From SKLM01 sp964514285 (GTDB lineage: Bacteria > Chloroflexota > Anaerolineae > B4-G1): a stretch of DNA of 64,000 nt. The notes under the pieces are model-generated. The model did no database searches and was not told where the DNA came from. It was given only the letters and a program-made list of their open reading frames with translations. This document shows positions 50,443 to 59,423 of the stretch, in pieces. Every line of letters starts with the position of its first letter. Position 1 is the stretch's first letter. Both the position numbers and the translations under genes were made by a program. The stretch is taken from positions 4,374 through 68,373 of the forward strand of contig CAZEQC010000013.1 of NCBI GenBank assembly GCA_964514285.1, written 5' to 3'.

Positions 50443-51192
50443 TCAGCCCCCGGCGCCGGGGGATGACTGCGAGCGTTGCCGCAGATACCAGCGCAGGCCG
50501 GCCTTGGCCAAAAGATAGAGCCCCCAGAGGGCGAGCAGAAAGACGGTGATCAGCCCCCCGACGCAGAAGCCGTCCCGGATCTCCCCGGTGTTGAGGGCCA
50601 CGGCGGGCTCGTCGGTGGCGCTGATGGTGGGTGTGGCCAAAAGGCTGGTCGAGACGGTGGGCGTGGGCCGTGGCGTCGACGTGGCGGGCTGCTCGACGAC
50701 CACCGGGGTCGGCGTGGGGCCGACGGTGGGGGTCGCCGGCACCTCGGTCGGCTCCTGATCCTCCGGCGTCGGGGAAGAAACCGGGTTGGCGTTGTTAACC
50801 GTGATGTTGGTGGCGAAGAAGACGTAGGGGTTGTTGGCGTCGTTCACGCCCCAGACAGCCAGCGCCAGCGTGTACTGACCGTCGGGCACCTGCGTGGTGT
50901 CCCAGGTCCCCAGCACACCGTCGTCCACCTGCTCCCCCTCGACGATGGCGAAGTCCTGCCACTGCGACCCGGCCGTTGGCTGGGCGCCGGAGGCGTAGCG
51001 AATCTGGTAGAAGTCCATGTTGGGGTGGAGGGCCACGCCCTTGACCTCGACCTGCCCGCTGACGGTGGTCCCGTCGGTCGGGTAGGTGATCCTCGACTGG
51101 GCCTGGAACGACGGCGCCGCCCGGCCCACGGGGGCCAGGACGAGCGCACCGACCAGGAGCACCAGCCCAACGAAGAGCACACGTTTATGCAT
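50443..51192 (-). CDS. Membrane-anchored surface protein with Pro/Thr-rich linker
   Basis: A 249-aa exported protein. There is an N-terminal signal peptide (VLFVGLVLLVGALVLAPVGRAAP). An Ig-like domain of about 110 residues has ITYPTDGTTVSGQVEVKGVALH, the bacterial Ig/fibronectin-like start. A Pro/Thr/Ser-rich linker (about residues 135-195) and a C-terminal membrane helix (GLITVFLLALWGLYLLAKAGL) with a basic tail complete it. Such an architecture is common in Chloroflexota. Function is unknown. A good promoter lies 90 bp upstream. Confidence 0.75.
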   Translation of the reverse strand: MHKRVLFVGLVLLVGALVLAPVGRAAPSFQAQSRITYPTDGTTVSGQVEVKGVALHPNMDFYQIRYASGAQPTAGSQWQDFAIVEGEQVDDGVLGTWDTTQVPDGQYTLALAVWGVNDANNPYVFFATNITVNNANPVSSPTPEDQEPTEVPATPTVGPTPTPVVVEQPATSTPRPTPTVSTSLLATPTISATDEPAVALNTGEIRDGFCVGGLITVFLLALWGLYLLAKAGLRWYLRQRSQSSPGAGG

Positions 51193-51287
51193 GAGTCTAC
51201 CTCACAAGAACCTCGAACCAGACGAACGAACGGCGAGACAGCCCGCGGGCCATCCTAAGGGCGGCGGCTGCCCCATGGCAGCTAGAG

Positions 51288-51316
51288 AGTGTAGCATGAA
51301 TGGGGCGGAATGGCAA
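51288..51316 (-). promoter_or_regulatory. Promoter of the surface-protein gene
   Basis: On the - strand TTGCCA (51311-51316) and TACACT (51288-51293) are 17 bp apart, and the -10 box has an extended TG (TGCTACACT). The transcription start would be near 51281, about 90 nt before the surface-protein ATG. Confidence 0.6.
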
Positions 51317-51352
51317 GGGTGACGAGTAGAAGGAGCGCCTCCAGAGCATCGA

Positions 51353-51370
51353 AGACCGATCTGCCGGTCT
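51353..51370 (-). terminator. Hairpin after the Hdr-like operon
   Basis: A 6-bp perfect stem (AGACCG with CGGTCT, 6-nt loop) begins 14 bp after the stop of the last Hdr-like gene. It could end that transcript. The T-run is lacking. Confidence 0.35.
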
Positions 51371-51383
51371 GGACTCGAGGCTA

Positions 51384-52688
51384 CTACCGCGAGAGCATCT
51401 TGAGCGCCTGGGCGGCTGCGCCGCTGGCGTGGGCCACGGTCTCCGGGATGTCCATGGGACCGGTGACACTGCCGCCCAGGAAGACGCCGGGGCGACGGGT
51501 TTCCACGGGCCGGAGGTTGTTATCGAGGGGCAGGAGCCAGCCGTGCTCGTCGGTGGGCAGGTCGAGCATCTGGGCCAGGCGCGCGGTCTCGGCGTGGGGC
51601 TGGAGGGCCGGGGCGACCACCACCAGGTCGGCGGCGATCTGGACTTGACGGTTGCTGAGGGTGTCGGCGCCCCAGACCACGACGCGGTCCCCGTCGCGGA
51701 AGAGGCGCGAGACCTTGCCGCGCAGGTAGACGACGTGCTCGTCCTCCATAGCCCGCTGGGTGAATTCGTCGTACCCCTTGCCGGCGGCGCGGATGTCGAT
51801 GTAGAAGACGTAGGCCTGGCCGCCGTCGACGCGGTGGCGGTAGAGGGTGGCCTGCTTGGCGGTGACCATGCAGCAGATCTTGGAGCAGTAGGGGAGGTGG
51901 CCCTGGGGGTCGCGGGAGCCGGCGCACTGGATGAAGACCACCTCGCGGGGCTCCCGCCCGTCGGAGGGGCGTCGCACCTGACCGGCCGTCGGCCCCGACG
52001 AGGAGAGGAGGCGCTCGAAGGCCAGGGCGTCGATGACGTCGGGCACGCTCCCCCCACCGTACGCCGGCATGTTCTCCAGGCCATAGAGGTCGTAGCCGGT
52101 GGCCAGGATGATGGCCGCGCAGGGGATCTCGATAGACGTCGCTTGTTGCTCAAAGTCGACGGCGCCCACCGGGCAGAGCTTCTCACAGGCCCCGCAGCGG
52201 TCGCGCTGGATGTGGAGGCAGTGCTGGGGGTCGATGACGGGCTTGTTGGGCACGGCCTGGGGGGAGAGGGTGTAGATGGCCTTGCGCGTCCCCACGCCCC
52301 GCTCGAACTCGGAGGTCACGTTGGTGGGGCACTTCTCCTGGCAGAGGCCGCAGCCGGTGCACGCCTCCCAATCGACGTAGGCAGCGCGGCGGCGGACGCG
52401 GACCAGGAAATCACCGGCCTGCCCCTGAATGTCCTCCACCTCGGCGTAGGTGAGGAGGCGGATCTGCTCGTGGTGGCCCACCTCCACGGTGCGGGGGGTG
52501 AGGATGCACTGGGCACAGTCCAGAGTGGGGAAGGTGTCGGAGAGCTGGGCCATGCGGCCGCCGATGGAGGGCAGGCGCTCCACCAGCACGGCCTCGTAGC
52601 CGGCATCGGCGACGTCGAGGGCGGCCTGCATGCCGGCGATGCCCGCGCCGACGATGAGGATTCTATGGGACGGTGTGTGGTTCGTCAT
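51384..52688 (-). CDS. Short HdrA-like FAD/iron-sulfur subunit
   Basis: A 434-aa protein of the heterodisulfide reductase A family, lacking both the N-terminal domain and the C-terminal ferredoxin domain. It starts with the FAD loop RILIVGAGIAGMQAAL, then GGRMAQLSDTFPTLDCAQCILTP. A pair of 4Fe-4S motifs follows from Cys110 (CTGCGLCQEKCP) and further on (CGACEKLCP after an extra Cys). The HdrA-typical IQCAGSRD...YCSKICCMVTAKQ and FYIDIRAAGKGYDEF are present, and a second FAD contact GVFLGGSVTGPMDIPETV closes it. ATG 52688 lies 4 bp after the FrhB-like gene. It should shuttle electrons between FAD and Fe-S clusters within the complex encoded here. Confidence 0.88.
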   Translation of the reverse strand: MTNHTPSHRILIVGAGIAGMQAALDVADAGYEAVLVERLPSIGGRMAQLSDTFPTLDCAQCILTPRTVEVGHHEQIRLLTYAEVEDIQGQAGDFLVRVRRRAAYVDWEACTGCGLCQEKCPTNVTSEFERGVGTRKAIYTLSPQAVPNKPVIDPQHCLHIQRDRCGACEKLCPVGAVDFEQQATSIEIPCAAIILATGYDLYGLENMPAYGGGSVPDVIDALAFERLLSSSGPTAGQVRRPSDGREPREVVFIQCAGSRDPQGHLPYCSKICCMVTAKQATLYRHRVDGGQAYVFYIDIRAAGKGYDEFTQRAMEDEHVVYLRGKVSRLFRDGDRVVVWGADTLSNRQVQIAADLVVVAPALQPHAETARLAQMLDLPTDEHGWLLPLDNNLRPVETRRPGVFLGGSVTGPMDIPETVAHASGAAAQALKMLSR

Positions 52689-52692
52689 GGGG

Positions 52693-53853
52693 CTACCCCA
52701 GGTCCTCCAGCTCGTCCTCGCGGAAGGTAGCGATGACCATCGCCTCCTCGGGGTCGCGGCCGGGGAGGTAGCCAAAGCGATCCTGCACCCGCTGGCCGAC
52801 GGCGCGGAAGACGTCGGCCACGGGGATGCCCACCGGGCAGGCGTCGCTGCACATGCCACATCCGACGCAGGCGTGGGCCATGTGGAACATGCGGGTGAGG
52901 TGAAAGAGAAGGGTGTCGGCGGGCAGGCGGACGCCCCCCTTTCGCTGGGCCCAATCCCAGTAGCGGGCCGAGGGGTGGTCGAAGACGTCGGTGCGGAAGA
53001 TGCAGGTCTTGCAGTAGCAGATGGGACAGACCTCCATGCAGTTGCGGCAGCCGATGCAGGTGGCGAACTCGGCCAACAGCGACTCCGGGCCGTGGACCCG
53101 CTCCCGCAGCGCGGCAAAGCGGCGGTCCCGCTCGGCCTTGCGCGCCTCCACCAGCGACGCCACGGCCTCAGCGCGCGTGGGGGGCTCGAGGGCCTCCTCC
53201 AGCCCGAGCAACTCGGCCAGCCCTTGCTCGTCATCCCGCACCGAGACCCAGAGGCGCCGATGGTTGGGCACGCCCAGGAGGCCGATGATCACGTGCGGGG
53301 CGTGTGCCTCGCCCTCCGCCCCGGTTGCCGGGATGGGACGTTCGCACATCTGACAGGCGTCGCGGAAGGTAAGAGGCATCTGATCAACCTTTCCCGCCAG
53401 CGGCTCCACCCGGCCCTGGCGCGCCAGGGCCAGCGCGCGGGCCAGGGGGTCGCGCCCCTCGTCGAGGAGACGGGCGTAGGACTCGACGGTGTAGGTGCCG
53501 AGGCAGTCAACGGCGATCAAGAGGACCTGGTCGAGGTCCGCCTGCTGCACCTTGGCCAGCTCGACGGCCGCGCGCAGCTCGCAGGGGCGGATCACCGCCC
53601 CCACGCGGCCCTCCGGACCGGTGGCGGTGATCCGGCCGAGGACGGTGCCGGCGTTGCGGGGCATAACGGGCGCCAGAGGCGCGGCCCGCTCCAGGAGGGC
53701 CGGGTCGCGGATCAAGGTAGGCACAGCGTTGCGCCCGTCGAGGGTGCCCATGGGCACCAGCAACCCGTCGACGACGCCCGCGGAGAGGATACGACGCAGC
53801 AGACGGTTGATGGTCTGCGCGGCGTCCTCCTGGACCTCTAGCCATCCGTGCAT
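52693..53853 (-). CDS. FrhB/FdhB-family iron-sulfur flavoprotein
   Basis: A 386-aa protein. The N-terminal 250 residues resemble the flavin-binding part of the F420-reducing hydrogenase/formate dehydrogenase beta family (VGAVIRPCELRAAVELAKVQQADLDQVLLIAVDC, YTVESYARLL). Two ferredoxin motifs follow: CIGCRNCMEVCPICYC from Cys266 and CVGCGMCSDACP, with a HdrC-like C-terminal helix region. FrhB/FdhB subunits pass electrons between a soluble hydride carrier (F420 or NAD(P)H-like) and Fe-S clusters. Which carrier is used here is unknown. AAAGGAG marks the ATG. Confidence 0.8.
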   Translation of the reverse strand: MHGWLEVQEDAAQTINRLLRRILSAGVVDGLLVPMGTLDGRNAVPTLIRDPALLERAAPLAPVMPRNAGTVLGRITATGPEGRVGAVIRPCELRAAVELAKVQQADLDQVLLIAVDCLGTYTVESYARLLDEGRDPLARALALARQGRVEPLAGKVDQMPLTFRDACQMCERPIPATGAEGEAHAPHVIIGLLGVPNHRRLWVSVRDDEQGLAELLGLEEALEPPTRAEAVASLVEARKAERDRRFAALRERVHGPESLLAEFATCIGCRNCMEVCPICYCKTCIFRTDVFDHPSARYWDWAQRKGGVRLPADTLLFHLTRMFHMAHACVGCGMCSDACPVGIPVADVFRAVGQRVQDRFGYLPGRDPEEAMVIATFREDELEDLG

Positions 53854-53875
53854 AAAGAAGCTCCTTTTGAAGCTA

Positions 53876-53952
53876 AAGCGGTTACCACAACCGCCACCCC
53901 CGTAGTAGGGGCTTCAGTCCCTCTTGAACCGCTCAAGCGGTTACGACAACCG
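53876..53952. repeat. Direct repeats with REP-like centre between mvhD and FrhB-like genes
   Basis: Two 18-bp copies differing at one base (AAGCGGTTA, CCAC or CGAC, AACCG) stand at 53876-53893 and 53935-53952, 59 bp apart. Between them lies a GTAGGGGCTTCAGTCCCT-type palindrome, a pattern seen as dispersed repeats in several bacteria. An AACCGCT/AGCGGTT hairpin overlaps the second copy. Confidence 0.6.
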
Positions 53953-53965
53953 TCGACGGTTTTGC

Positions 53966-54588
53966 TTAGATGCTCCATTGGCCGCGGAAGCGGGATGGGC
54001 CGAGGTCCTTGATGGCCACCACNNNNNNNNNNNNNNNNNNNNNNNNNNNNNNNNNNNNNNNNNNNNNNNNNNNNNNNNNNNNNNNNNNNNNNNNNNNNNN
54101 NNNNNNNNNNNNNNNNNNNNNNAGATGCTCCATTGGCCGCGGAAGCGGGATGGGCCGAGGTCCTTGATGGCCACCACCATATCGGTCACGGTGTCGGCGA
54201 AGACCTGGCCCTCGGAGGCACTGATCCAGCGGAGCCAGACCCGCTCCGGCTCCAGCCCCAGCTCGTCCAGAACCTCCTGGATGATGGCGAAGCGGCGGCG
54301 GGCCTTGTAGTTGCCGGACTGATAGTGGCAGTCCCCCGGGTGGCAGCCGCCGATGAGCACGCCGTCGGCCCCCTCCACCAGCGCCTTGGCGACGTAGATG
54401 GGATCGAGCTGGCCGCTGCACATGAGGCGAATCACGCGCACGTTGGGCGGATACTGGATCCGCGAGGTGCCGGCCAGGTCGGCGGCCGTGTACGTGCACC
54501 AGGTGCAGAGAAAAGCCACAATTCGCGGCTCGAATGGGTCCGATGGGCTCACCACAGGCGTATCGTCCGTCAAACGTCCTCCCCTCAC
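53966..54588 (-). CDS. mvhD: MvhD-type [2Fe-2S] electron-transfer subunit (split by artefactual gap)
   Basis: MvhD/FlpD proteins carry a [2Fe-2S] cluster and pass electrons from an oxidising partner to HdrA. The protein has IVAFLCTWCTYTAADLAG, IRLMCSGQLDP, and GGCHPGDCHYQSGNYKA, giving the conserved Cys set, and ends in SRFRGQWSI followed by TAA (53966-53968). True length is about 155 aa. The interval 53968-54022 repeats 54123-54177 exactly, across 100 N, so the coordinates are about 155 bp too long; removing one copy and the N restores one frame. The GTG start overlaps the preceding stop (GTGA); a TTG after GGGGAGGA is an alternative. Confidence 0.88.
53968..54177. other. Assembly artefact: 55-bp exact duplication flanking 100 N
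   Basis: Bases 53968-54022 and 54123-54177 are identical, with N at 54023-54122 between them. Contig ends that share one k-mer (here 55 bp) and were joined by a scaffolder give just this picture. The two copies should be merged. Confidence 0.95.
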
Positions 54589-57500
54589 GTCAACGCAGCG
54601 TCGACCACAGCCAGCGCCCGGGCCGGCTCGAAGGCCGGCTGGCGGCTGGCCCCGTTGGGGCAGAGGGCCACGCAGGCCCCGCAGCCCTGGCAGAGCGAGG
54701 CGATCACCCGGGCCACGCGCTCCTCCCGATCCAGCACCCGCGCGCCGTACGGGCAGGCGGTCACGCAGAGGCCACAGTAGCTGCAGAGCTTCGGCTCCAC
54801 GGTCACGGCGTCCCGCCGCGGCCGGGTCGGGCGGCCTATACAGAGGGCCGCGCGCAGCGCTGCGGCCCGGGCCTGGCCCACGCTCTCGGCGATGAAGCGC
54901 GGCCCGTAGGCCATCCCGCAGAGGAAGAGGCCCGGCGTGGGCAAGTCGACGGGCCGCAGCTTGGGATGCGCCTCGGCGAAGAAGCCGTCCTCGTCCAGCG
55001 CCACGCCCAGAAGCTCGGCCAACCGAACGTTATCCGAGGCGGGCGCGATGCCGGTGGAGAGGGCCAGCAGGTCGGCGTCCACCGTCAGCGTCTCGTCATA
55101 GAGCGTGTCGTGGACGGTGACGCGCAGCCGGTCCCCGTGGGCCTCGACGGTGGGCCTGCGCGGCGGCTCGTAGCGCAGAAACTGCACGCCCAGGCGCCGC
55201 GCCTCGCGGTAATAGAGCTCGCGCTGGCCCAGCGTGCGGATGTCGCGGAAGAGGACGCTGACCTCGATGGCGGGATCGAGCCGCTTCAGCGCCAGCGCGT
55301 TCTTAATGGCGTGGCCGCAGCAGACGCGCGAGCAGTAGGGATGCTCCTCATCCCGGGAGCTCACGCATTGAATCATGACCACCGATCCCAGATTCGATGG
55401 GTGAGGCGGCGCGGAGCCGTCGGGCGCGGCGCCGGCAGCCAGATGACGCTCTAACTCGCGCTGCGTGACCACCCGGGAGTGCTGGCCGTAGAGATACTCG
55501 CCGGTCGAGGCCGGCTCCGCCCCGGTGGCGACGATGAGCGCGCCGTACGGCTCGGCGCGAACCCGGTCCCCCACCTGGATCCGGGCACGGAAGTCGCCCC
55601 GCACGCCGGACCAGCCCACCAGCCGCGCCTCGGTCCAGAGCCGGACGCGGTCCTGCGCCTCCACGCGGGCCACTGCCTCGCGCAGCAGGGCCTGGGCGTC
55701 GAGGCCCTCCAGGGTGCGAAGGGCGTCCCGCAGGTTGCCCCCGAGCTGGGCCTCCCGCTCCACCAGATCGGAGTCCACGCCGAGCTCGGCCAGCGTGAGG
55801 GCGGCCGTCATCCCGGCCAGGCCGCCGCCCAGCACCAGCACGCGACGCTCGACATTCCGGCCCGCGCCGTCGCCCTCGTCGCTCGCGAAACCGGGCAGAC
55901 GATCGGGCGTCTCGCGCAGGGCGGCGACGGCCATAGCGATCTCGCCGTCGGCCACGGCGGTCGCGGCGGGGGGTTGATCGGCGTGGGGCCAGGCGGCGCC
56001 CTCGCGGAGGTTGGCGCGCCCCAGGAGACGGGGTGGGAGCCCAAGGCGCTCCATCAGGGCGTCAAAACGATCGCCATAGAGGTGGGGCGAACAGCCAGCG
56101 ACCACGACGCGGTTCAGCTGGTGCTCCCCGGCGGCGTCCTCGATGGCTCTCAGCCCGGCGGGGTCGCAGGCGTCCGCCAGCCGCTCGACGTGGCAGACGC
56201 CGCGCAGCCCCTGGGCCGCAGCCGCCAGGGCGGCCAGATTGAGGGGGCCGTCGAGGGCCCCGCGACATGTGCAGAGGAAGACGCCGATCCGCGGCGGGGC
56301 ATCCGGAGGATGGCCAATCTCCCCCTCACCTAACCTCTCCCCCGGGGGAGAGGGATGGCCGCCGGGGGCGTTGTCTAGCCCTCTCCCCCGGGGGGAGAGG
56401 GTTGGGTGAGGGGGAATACCTTCGACAGCCAGAGCGGCCGCAGCAGCAGCCTGGGTCACCGTCTCCGGCACGTCGGCCGGGGCGACGCCGTACCCGGCAG
56501 AGAAAACGCCGCGCCGAGAGGTGGTTCCCGCACCCCCCTCGCCCGTCGAGATGAAACCGTAATCGTCGACGGCCACGCCGGCTGCCTCCGCCAGCGCTTG
56601 CGCACCCTCCGCCGGGCCCATGCCCACCGCCAGGACCAGCAGGTCCACCACTTCCTCGCCACGCTGGGTCAGCAAGCGCAGATCCTGGTCCGGCAGCTCG
56701 TGAACGGCCGCCGGACGCTCCCGACGGTAGGTCACCCCCGGCAGATCGATGACGCGCTGGACGTAGCGCTCGTACCCCTTGCCGGCCGCCCGCACGTCCA
56801 TGGTGAAGACGGTCAGCGCCGCCTCGGGAACCGCCCGGTGGCTGAGCCCCACCTGCTTGGCCGTGATCATGCAGCAGGAGGAGGAGCAGTAGGGGCGTCC
56901 CAGGGCCTCGCTGCGGGAGCCGACGCAGTGGATGAAGGCGATGCGCTCTGGCACGCGACCATCGGAGGGCCGCAGGATCCGCCCTCGGGTGGGACCGGAG
57001 CGGTTGAGCATGCGCTCCAACTCCAGGCTGGTGACCACGTTGGCGCAGCGCCCCCAGCCGTACGTCACCGCCCGGGCGGCGTCGAAAGGCGCCAACCCTG
57101 GCGCCAGCACCACGGCCCCCACCGCCAGCGTCTCCTCCCCGCCGGCCGCGTTCAGATCGATGGCCTCCCGGGGGCAGGCCGCCGCGCAGGCGCCGCAGAA
57201 GGTGCAGGCGTTGGCATCGATGGCGTAGGCGTTGGGGACGGCGCGCGGGGGCGCCGGGTAGATGGCCCGGCGGCGGAGGGGGTCGGCGTCCAGCAGACGC
57301 CCCCAGCGAGAGGAGGGACGGCGGACCGGGCAGACCTGGGCGCAGGCGCCGCAGGCGTCGCACCGCTCAGCGTCGACGTAGCGCGGGGCGCGGCGGAGGG
57401 TGGCGGTGAAGCGGCCGGGCTCCCCCTCCAGGGCGGTGAGGGTGGTATCGGCCAGCACCGCGATGCGAGGATGGGCCGCGCTGGCCAGGGTGGGACAGGT

Positions 57501-57719
57501 GGACGGCTGGCGGGGCAGCGCCAGGCAGAGGCCGCAGGTGTCCGTCGTGAAGGTGTGATCGAGCAGCAGGAAGGCCCCTCCGACGTGCGGCGCGCTGTCC
57601 ACCAGCGTCACGTCGAGCCCTCCCTCGGCCACGTGATGGGCAGCCGTCATGCCGGCCAGCCCGGCGCCGACGACGAGGACGGAGGAGGGTCGCCCCAGCC
57701 TGTCGCCCCCGGCCGTCAC
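54585..57719 (-). CDS. Tandem double HdrA-like fusion protein
   Basis: A 1044-aa protein made of two HdrA units. Unit 1 (about residues 1-450) has SVLVVGAGLAGMTAAHHVA, ferredoxin motifs CDACGACAQVCP and CTFCGACAAACP, and HCVGSRSEALGRPYCSSSCCMITAKQVG. A linker of about 45 residues is encoded by a palindromic repeat (PHPTLSPRGRG and its mirror). Unit 2 has the N-terminal HdrA domain (RIGVFLCTCRGALDGP...VVAGCSPHLYGDRFDAL), a second FAD loop (RVLVLGGGLAGMTAALTLA), YCSRVCCGHAIKNALALK, and a C-terminal two-cluster ferredoxin (CSYCGLCVTACPYGA and CQGCGACVALCPNGA). The GTG at 57719 overlaps the preceding stop (GTGA). Confidence 0.9.
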   Translation of the reverse strand: MTAGGDRLGRPSSVLVVGAGLAGMTAAHHVAEGGLDVTLVDSAPHVGGAFLLLDHTFTTDTCGLCLALPRQPSTCPTLASAAHPRIAVLADTTLTALEGEPGRFTATLRRAPRYVDAERCDACGACAQVCPVRRPSSRWGRLLDADPLRRRAIYPAPPRAVPNAYAIDANACTFCGACAAACPREAIDLNAAGGEETLAVGAVVLAPGLAPFDAARAVTYGWGRCANVVTSLELERMLNRSGPTRGRILRPSDGRVPERIAFIHCVGSRSEALGRPYCSSSCCMITAKQVGLSHRAVPEAALTVFTMDVRAAGKGYERYVQRVIDLPGVTYRRERPAAVHELPDQDLRLLTQRGEEVVDLLVLAVGMGPAEGAQALAEAAGVAVDDYGFISTGEGGAGTTSRRGVFSAGYGVAPADVPETVTQAAAAAALAVEGIPPHPTLSPRGRGLDNAPGGHPSPPGERLGEGEIGHPPDAPPRIGVFLCTCRGALDGPLNLAALAAAAQGLRGVCHVERLADACDPAGLRAIEDAAGEHQLNRVVVAGCSPHLYGDRFDALMERLGLPPRLLGRANLREGAAWPHADQPPAATAVADGEIAMAVAALRETPDRLPGFASDEGDGAGRNVERRVLVLGGGLAGMTAALTLAELGVDSDLVEREAQLGGNLRDALRTLEGLDAQALLREAVARVEAQDRVRLWTEARLVGWSGVRGDFRARIQVGDRVRAEPYGALIVATGAEPASTGEYLYGQHSRVVTQRELERHLAAGAAPDGSAPPHPSNLGSVVMIQCVSSRDEEHPYCSRVCCGHAIKNALALKRLDPAIEVSVLFRDIRTLGQRELYYREARRLGVQFLRYEPPRRPTVEAHGDRLRVTVHDTLYDETLTVDADLLALSTGIAPASDNVRLAELLGVALDEDGFFAEAHPKLRPVDLPTPGLFLCGMAYGPRFIAESVGQARAAALRAALCIGRPTRPRRDAVTVEPKLCSYCGLCVTACPYGARVLDREERVARVIASLCQGCGACVALCPNGASRQPAFEPARALAVVDAALT
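56321..56414. repeat. Palindromic repeat inserted in frame in the double-HdrA gene
   Basis: Two imperfect inverted arms (about 56321-56353 and 56382-56414) read CCCCTCAC...CTCTCCCCCGGGGGAGAGG and the reverse complement. This CCCTCACC...CTCTCCC/GGGAGAGG class is a widespread dispersed palindrome, often translated as PHPTLSPRGRG. Here it keeps the frame open and forms the linker between the two HdrA units. Confidence 0.85.
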
Positions 57720-59419
57720 AGCAGCGCCTCCATCATGGCCAGGACCTGCTCGGTGGTCATATTGCGCACCGTGGTGGCCTTGTTCCGGCAGGCCACGGCG
57801 CAAGCCCCGCAGCCCTGGCAGAGCGCCGCGTTGACCGTGGCCACCTTCCGCCAGGGGTGGAGCTCGCGAGCATCGTAGGGGCAGGCCGGCACGCAGAGCC
57901 CGCAACCCACGCAGAGATCCTCGTCCACCACGGCGACCGCGGGGTCGGAGGCCAGCTCCTCCCGGGCGAAGAGTTTGAGCACCTTCGAGGCCGCCCCGGA
58001 GGCCTGCGCCACGCTCTCCGGCACGTCCTTGGGGAACTGCCCGGCGCCGGCCAGGAAGACCCCGGCGGTGAGGCTCTCCACCGGGTGGAGCTTGGGGTGG
58101 GCCTCGGCGAAAAAGCCGTTCTCATCACAGCCCACCCGCAGCAGACGGGCCAGCTCCCCGCTCCCGGCGCTGGGCACGGCGGCGGCCATCAGCACCACCA
58201 GGTCGGCCTCCGTCCGCGCCGCGCGCCCGGTGAGGGTGTCGACGCCCCAGACCTCCAGCCGGCCGTTCCTCTCCACCACCCGGGAGACCTTGCCGCGCAG
58301 GTAGACGACGCCGTACGTCTCCATGGCCCGCTGGACGAACTCGTCGTACCCGCGGCCCTGGGAGCGGATGTCGATGTAGAAGACGAAAGCCTGGCCCTCC
58401 GGGACGGCCTGGCGGTAGGCGATGGTCTGCTTGGCGGCGCACATGCAGCAGATCTTCGAGCAGTAGGGGCGGTGGCGCTCCGGCGATCGGGAACCGGCGC
58501 ATTGGATCCAGACCACCTCCTGGGGCACGCGCCCGTCGGAGGGGCGACGGATCTCGTCGGCGCCCAGCATACGCTCGAAGGCCAGGCTGTCCACCACGTC
58601 GGCCAGCCGCCCCCCCCCGTACTCAGGCAGCCTCTCCTTGGGGTAGAGATCGAAGCCGGTGGCCAACACCACGGCGCCGACCTCGTGGGCGGTGGGTGGC
58701 CCTGCCCCCGGCTCGCCGGGCTCGACGCGCACCGTGAAGTTGCCCACGTACCCCTCGAAGCCCACCACCTCGGCCCCGGTGCGGACGTCGATCAGGGGAT
58801 GGTGGCGCACGGCCTCGATGCGCTCCTGGAGCCGCCTCTCACCCCGGCCCCCATCTAGATAGAGCGAGGAGAGCATGGCCACCTTCCCGCCCAGGCGGTC
58901 GGCCCGCTCGACCAGCACCACCGGGTAGCCGCCGTCGGCCACGTTGAGAGCCGCGGTCAGCCCGGCGATCCCCCCGCCCACCACCAGGGCGCGCCGAGTG
59001 ACGGGCAGCGTCAGCGGCTGGAGACACTCGTCGCGGCACACCTTCTCCACCAACGTGCGCACGATCTCCACCGCCTTCCTGGTCGCCTGCTCCGGCACCC
59101 CATGGTGTGGCCAGGCGACCTGCTCGCGGATGTTGGCCACCTCCACGCGGTACGGGTTCAGGCCCACGCTCTGGGCCGCCTTACGAAAGGTCGCTTCGTG
59201 CATGGAAGGGGAGCAGGCGGCCACCACCACCCCGTCGAGGTCGTGCTCCTGGATCGCGGTCTGGATCAGCCCCTGCCCGGGATCGGAGCACATATAGGCG
59301 TAGTCGGCGGCGAAGGCCACCGCGGGGTCATCGCCCACCGCCTCCACCACACGCTCCACGTCGACGGTGCTGGCGATGTTCAGCCCGCAGTGACAGACGA
59401 AGACGCCGATGCGAGCCAC
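57716..59419 (-). CDS. HdrA-like flavin/iron-sulfur subunit
   Basis: A 567-aa HdrA-type protein with the full order: N-terminal domain (RIGVFVCHCGLNIASTVDVERV, VVAACSPSMHEATF, NIREQVAWPH), FAD loop (ALVVGGGIAGLTAAL), RLGGKVAML, IQCAGSRSPERHRPYCSKICCMCAAKQ, FYIDIRSQGRGYDEF, FAEAHPKLHPVESLTAGVFLAG, and a C-terminal double ferredoxin (CVGCGLCVPACPYDA and CQGCGACAVACRNKA; the final Cys-Pro is Cys-Arg). In HdrABC complexes HdrA carries the flavin where electrons bifurcate. Its start lies 4 bp after the HdrBC stop. Confidence 0.92.
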   Translation of the reverse strand: MARIGVFVCHCGLNIASTVDVERVVEAVGDDPAVAFAADYAYMCSDPGQGLIQTAIQEHDLDGVVVAACSPSMHEATFRKAAQSVGLNPYRVEVANIREQVAWPHHGVPEQATRKAVEIVRTLVEKVCRDECLQPLTLPVTRRALVVGGGIAGLTAALNVADGGYPVVLVERADRLGGKVAMLSSLYLDGGRGERRLQERIEAVRHHPLIDVRTGAEVVGFEGYVGNFTVRVEPGEPGAGPPTAHEVGAVVLATGFDLYPKERLPEYGGGRLADVVDSLAFERMLGADEIRRPSDGRVPQEVVWIQCAGSRSPERHRPYCSKICCMCAAKQTIAYRQAVPEGQAFVFYIDIRSQGRGYDEFVQRAMETYGVVYLRGKVSRVVERNGRLEVWGVDTLTGRAARTEADLVVLMAAAVPSAGSGELARLLRVGCDENGFFAEAHPKLHPVESLTAGVFLAGAGQFPKDVPESVAQASGAASKVLKLFAREELASDPAVAVVDEDLCVGCGLCVPACPYDARELHPWRKVATVNAALCQGCGACAVACRNKATTVRNMTTEQVLAMMEALL

Positions 59420-59423
59420 CGAC

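Noticed and set aside
53968..54177. Tandem duplication of the mvhD end as a biological event
   Set aside because: The repeat is exactly 55 bp, identical, and separated by exactly 100 N, which matches a scaffolding artefact.
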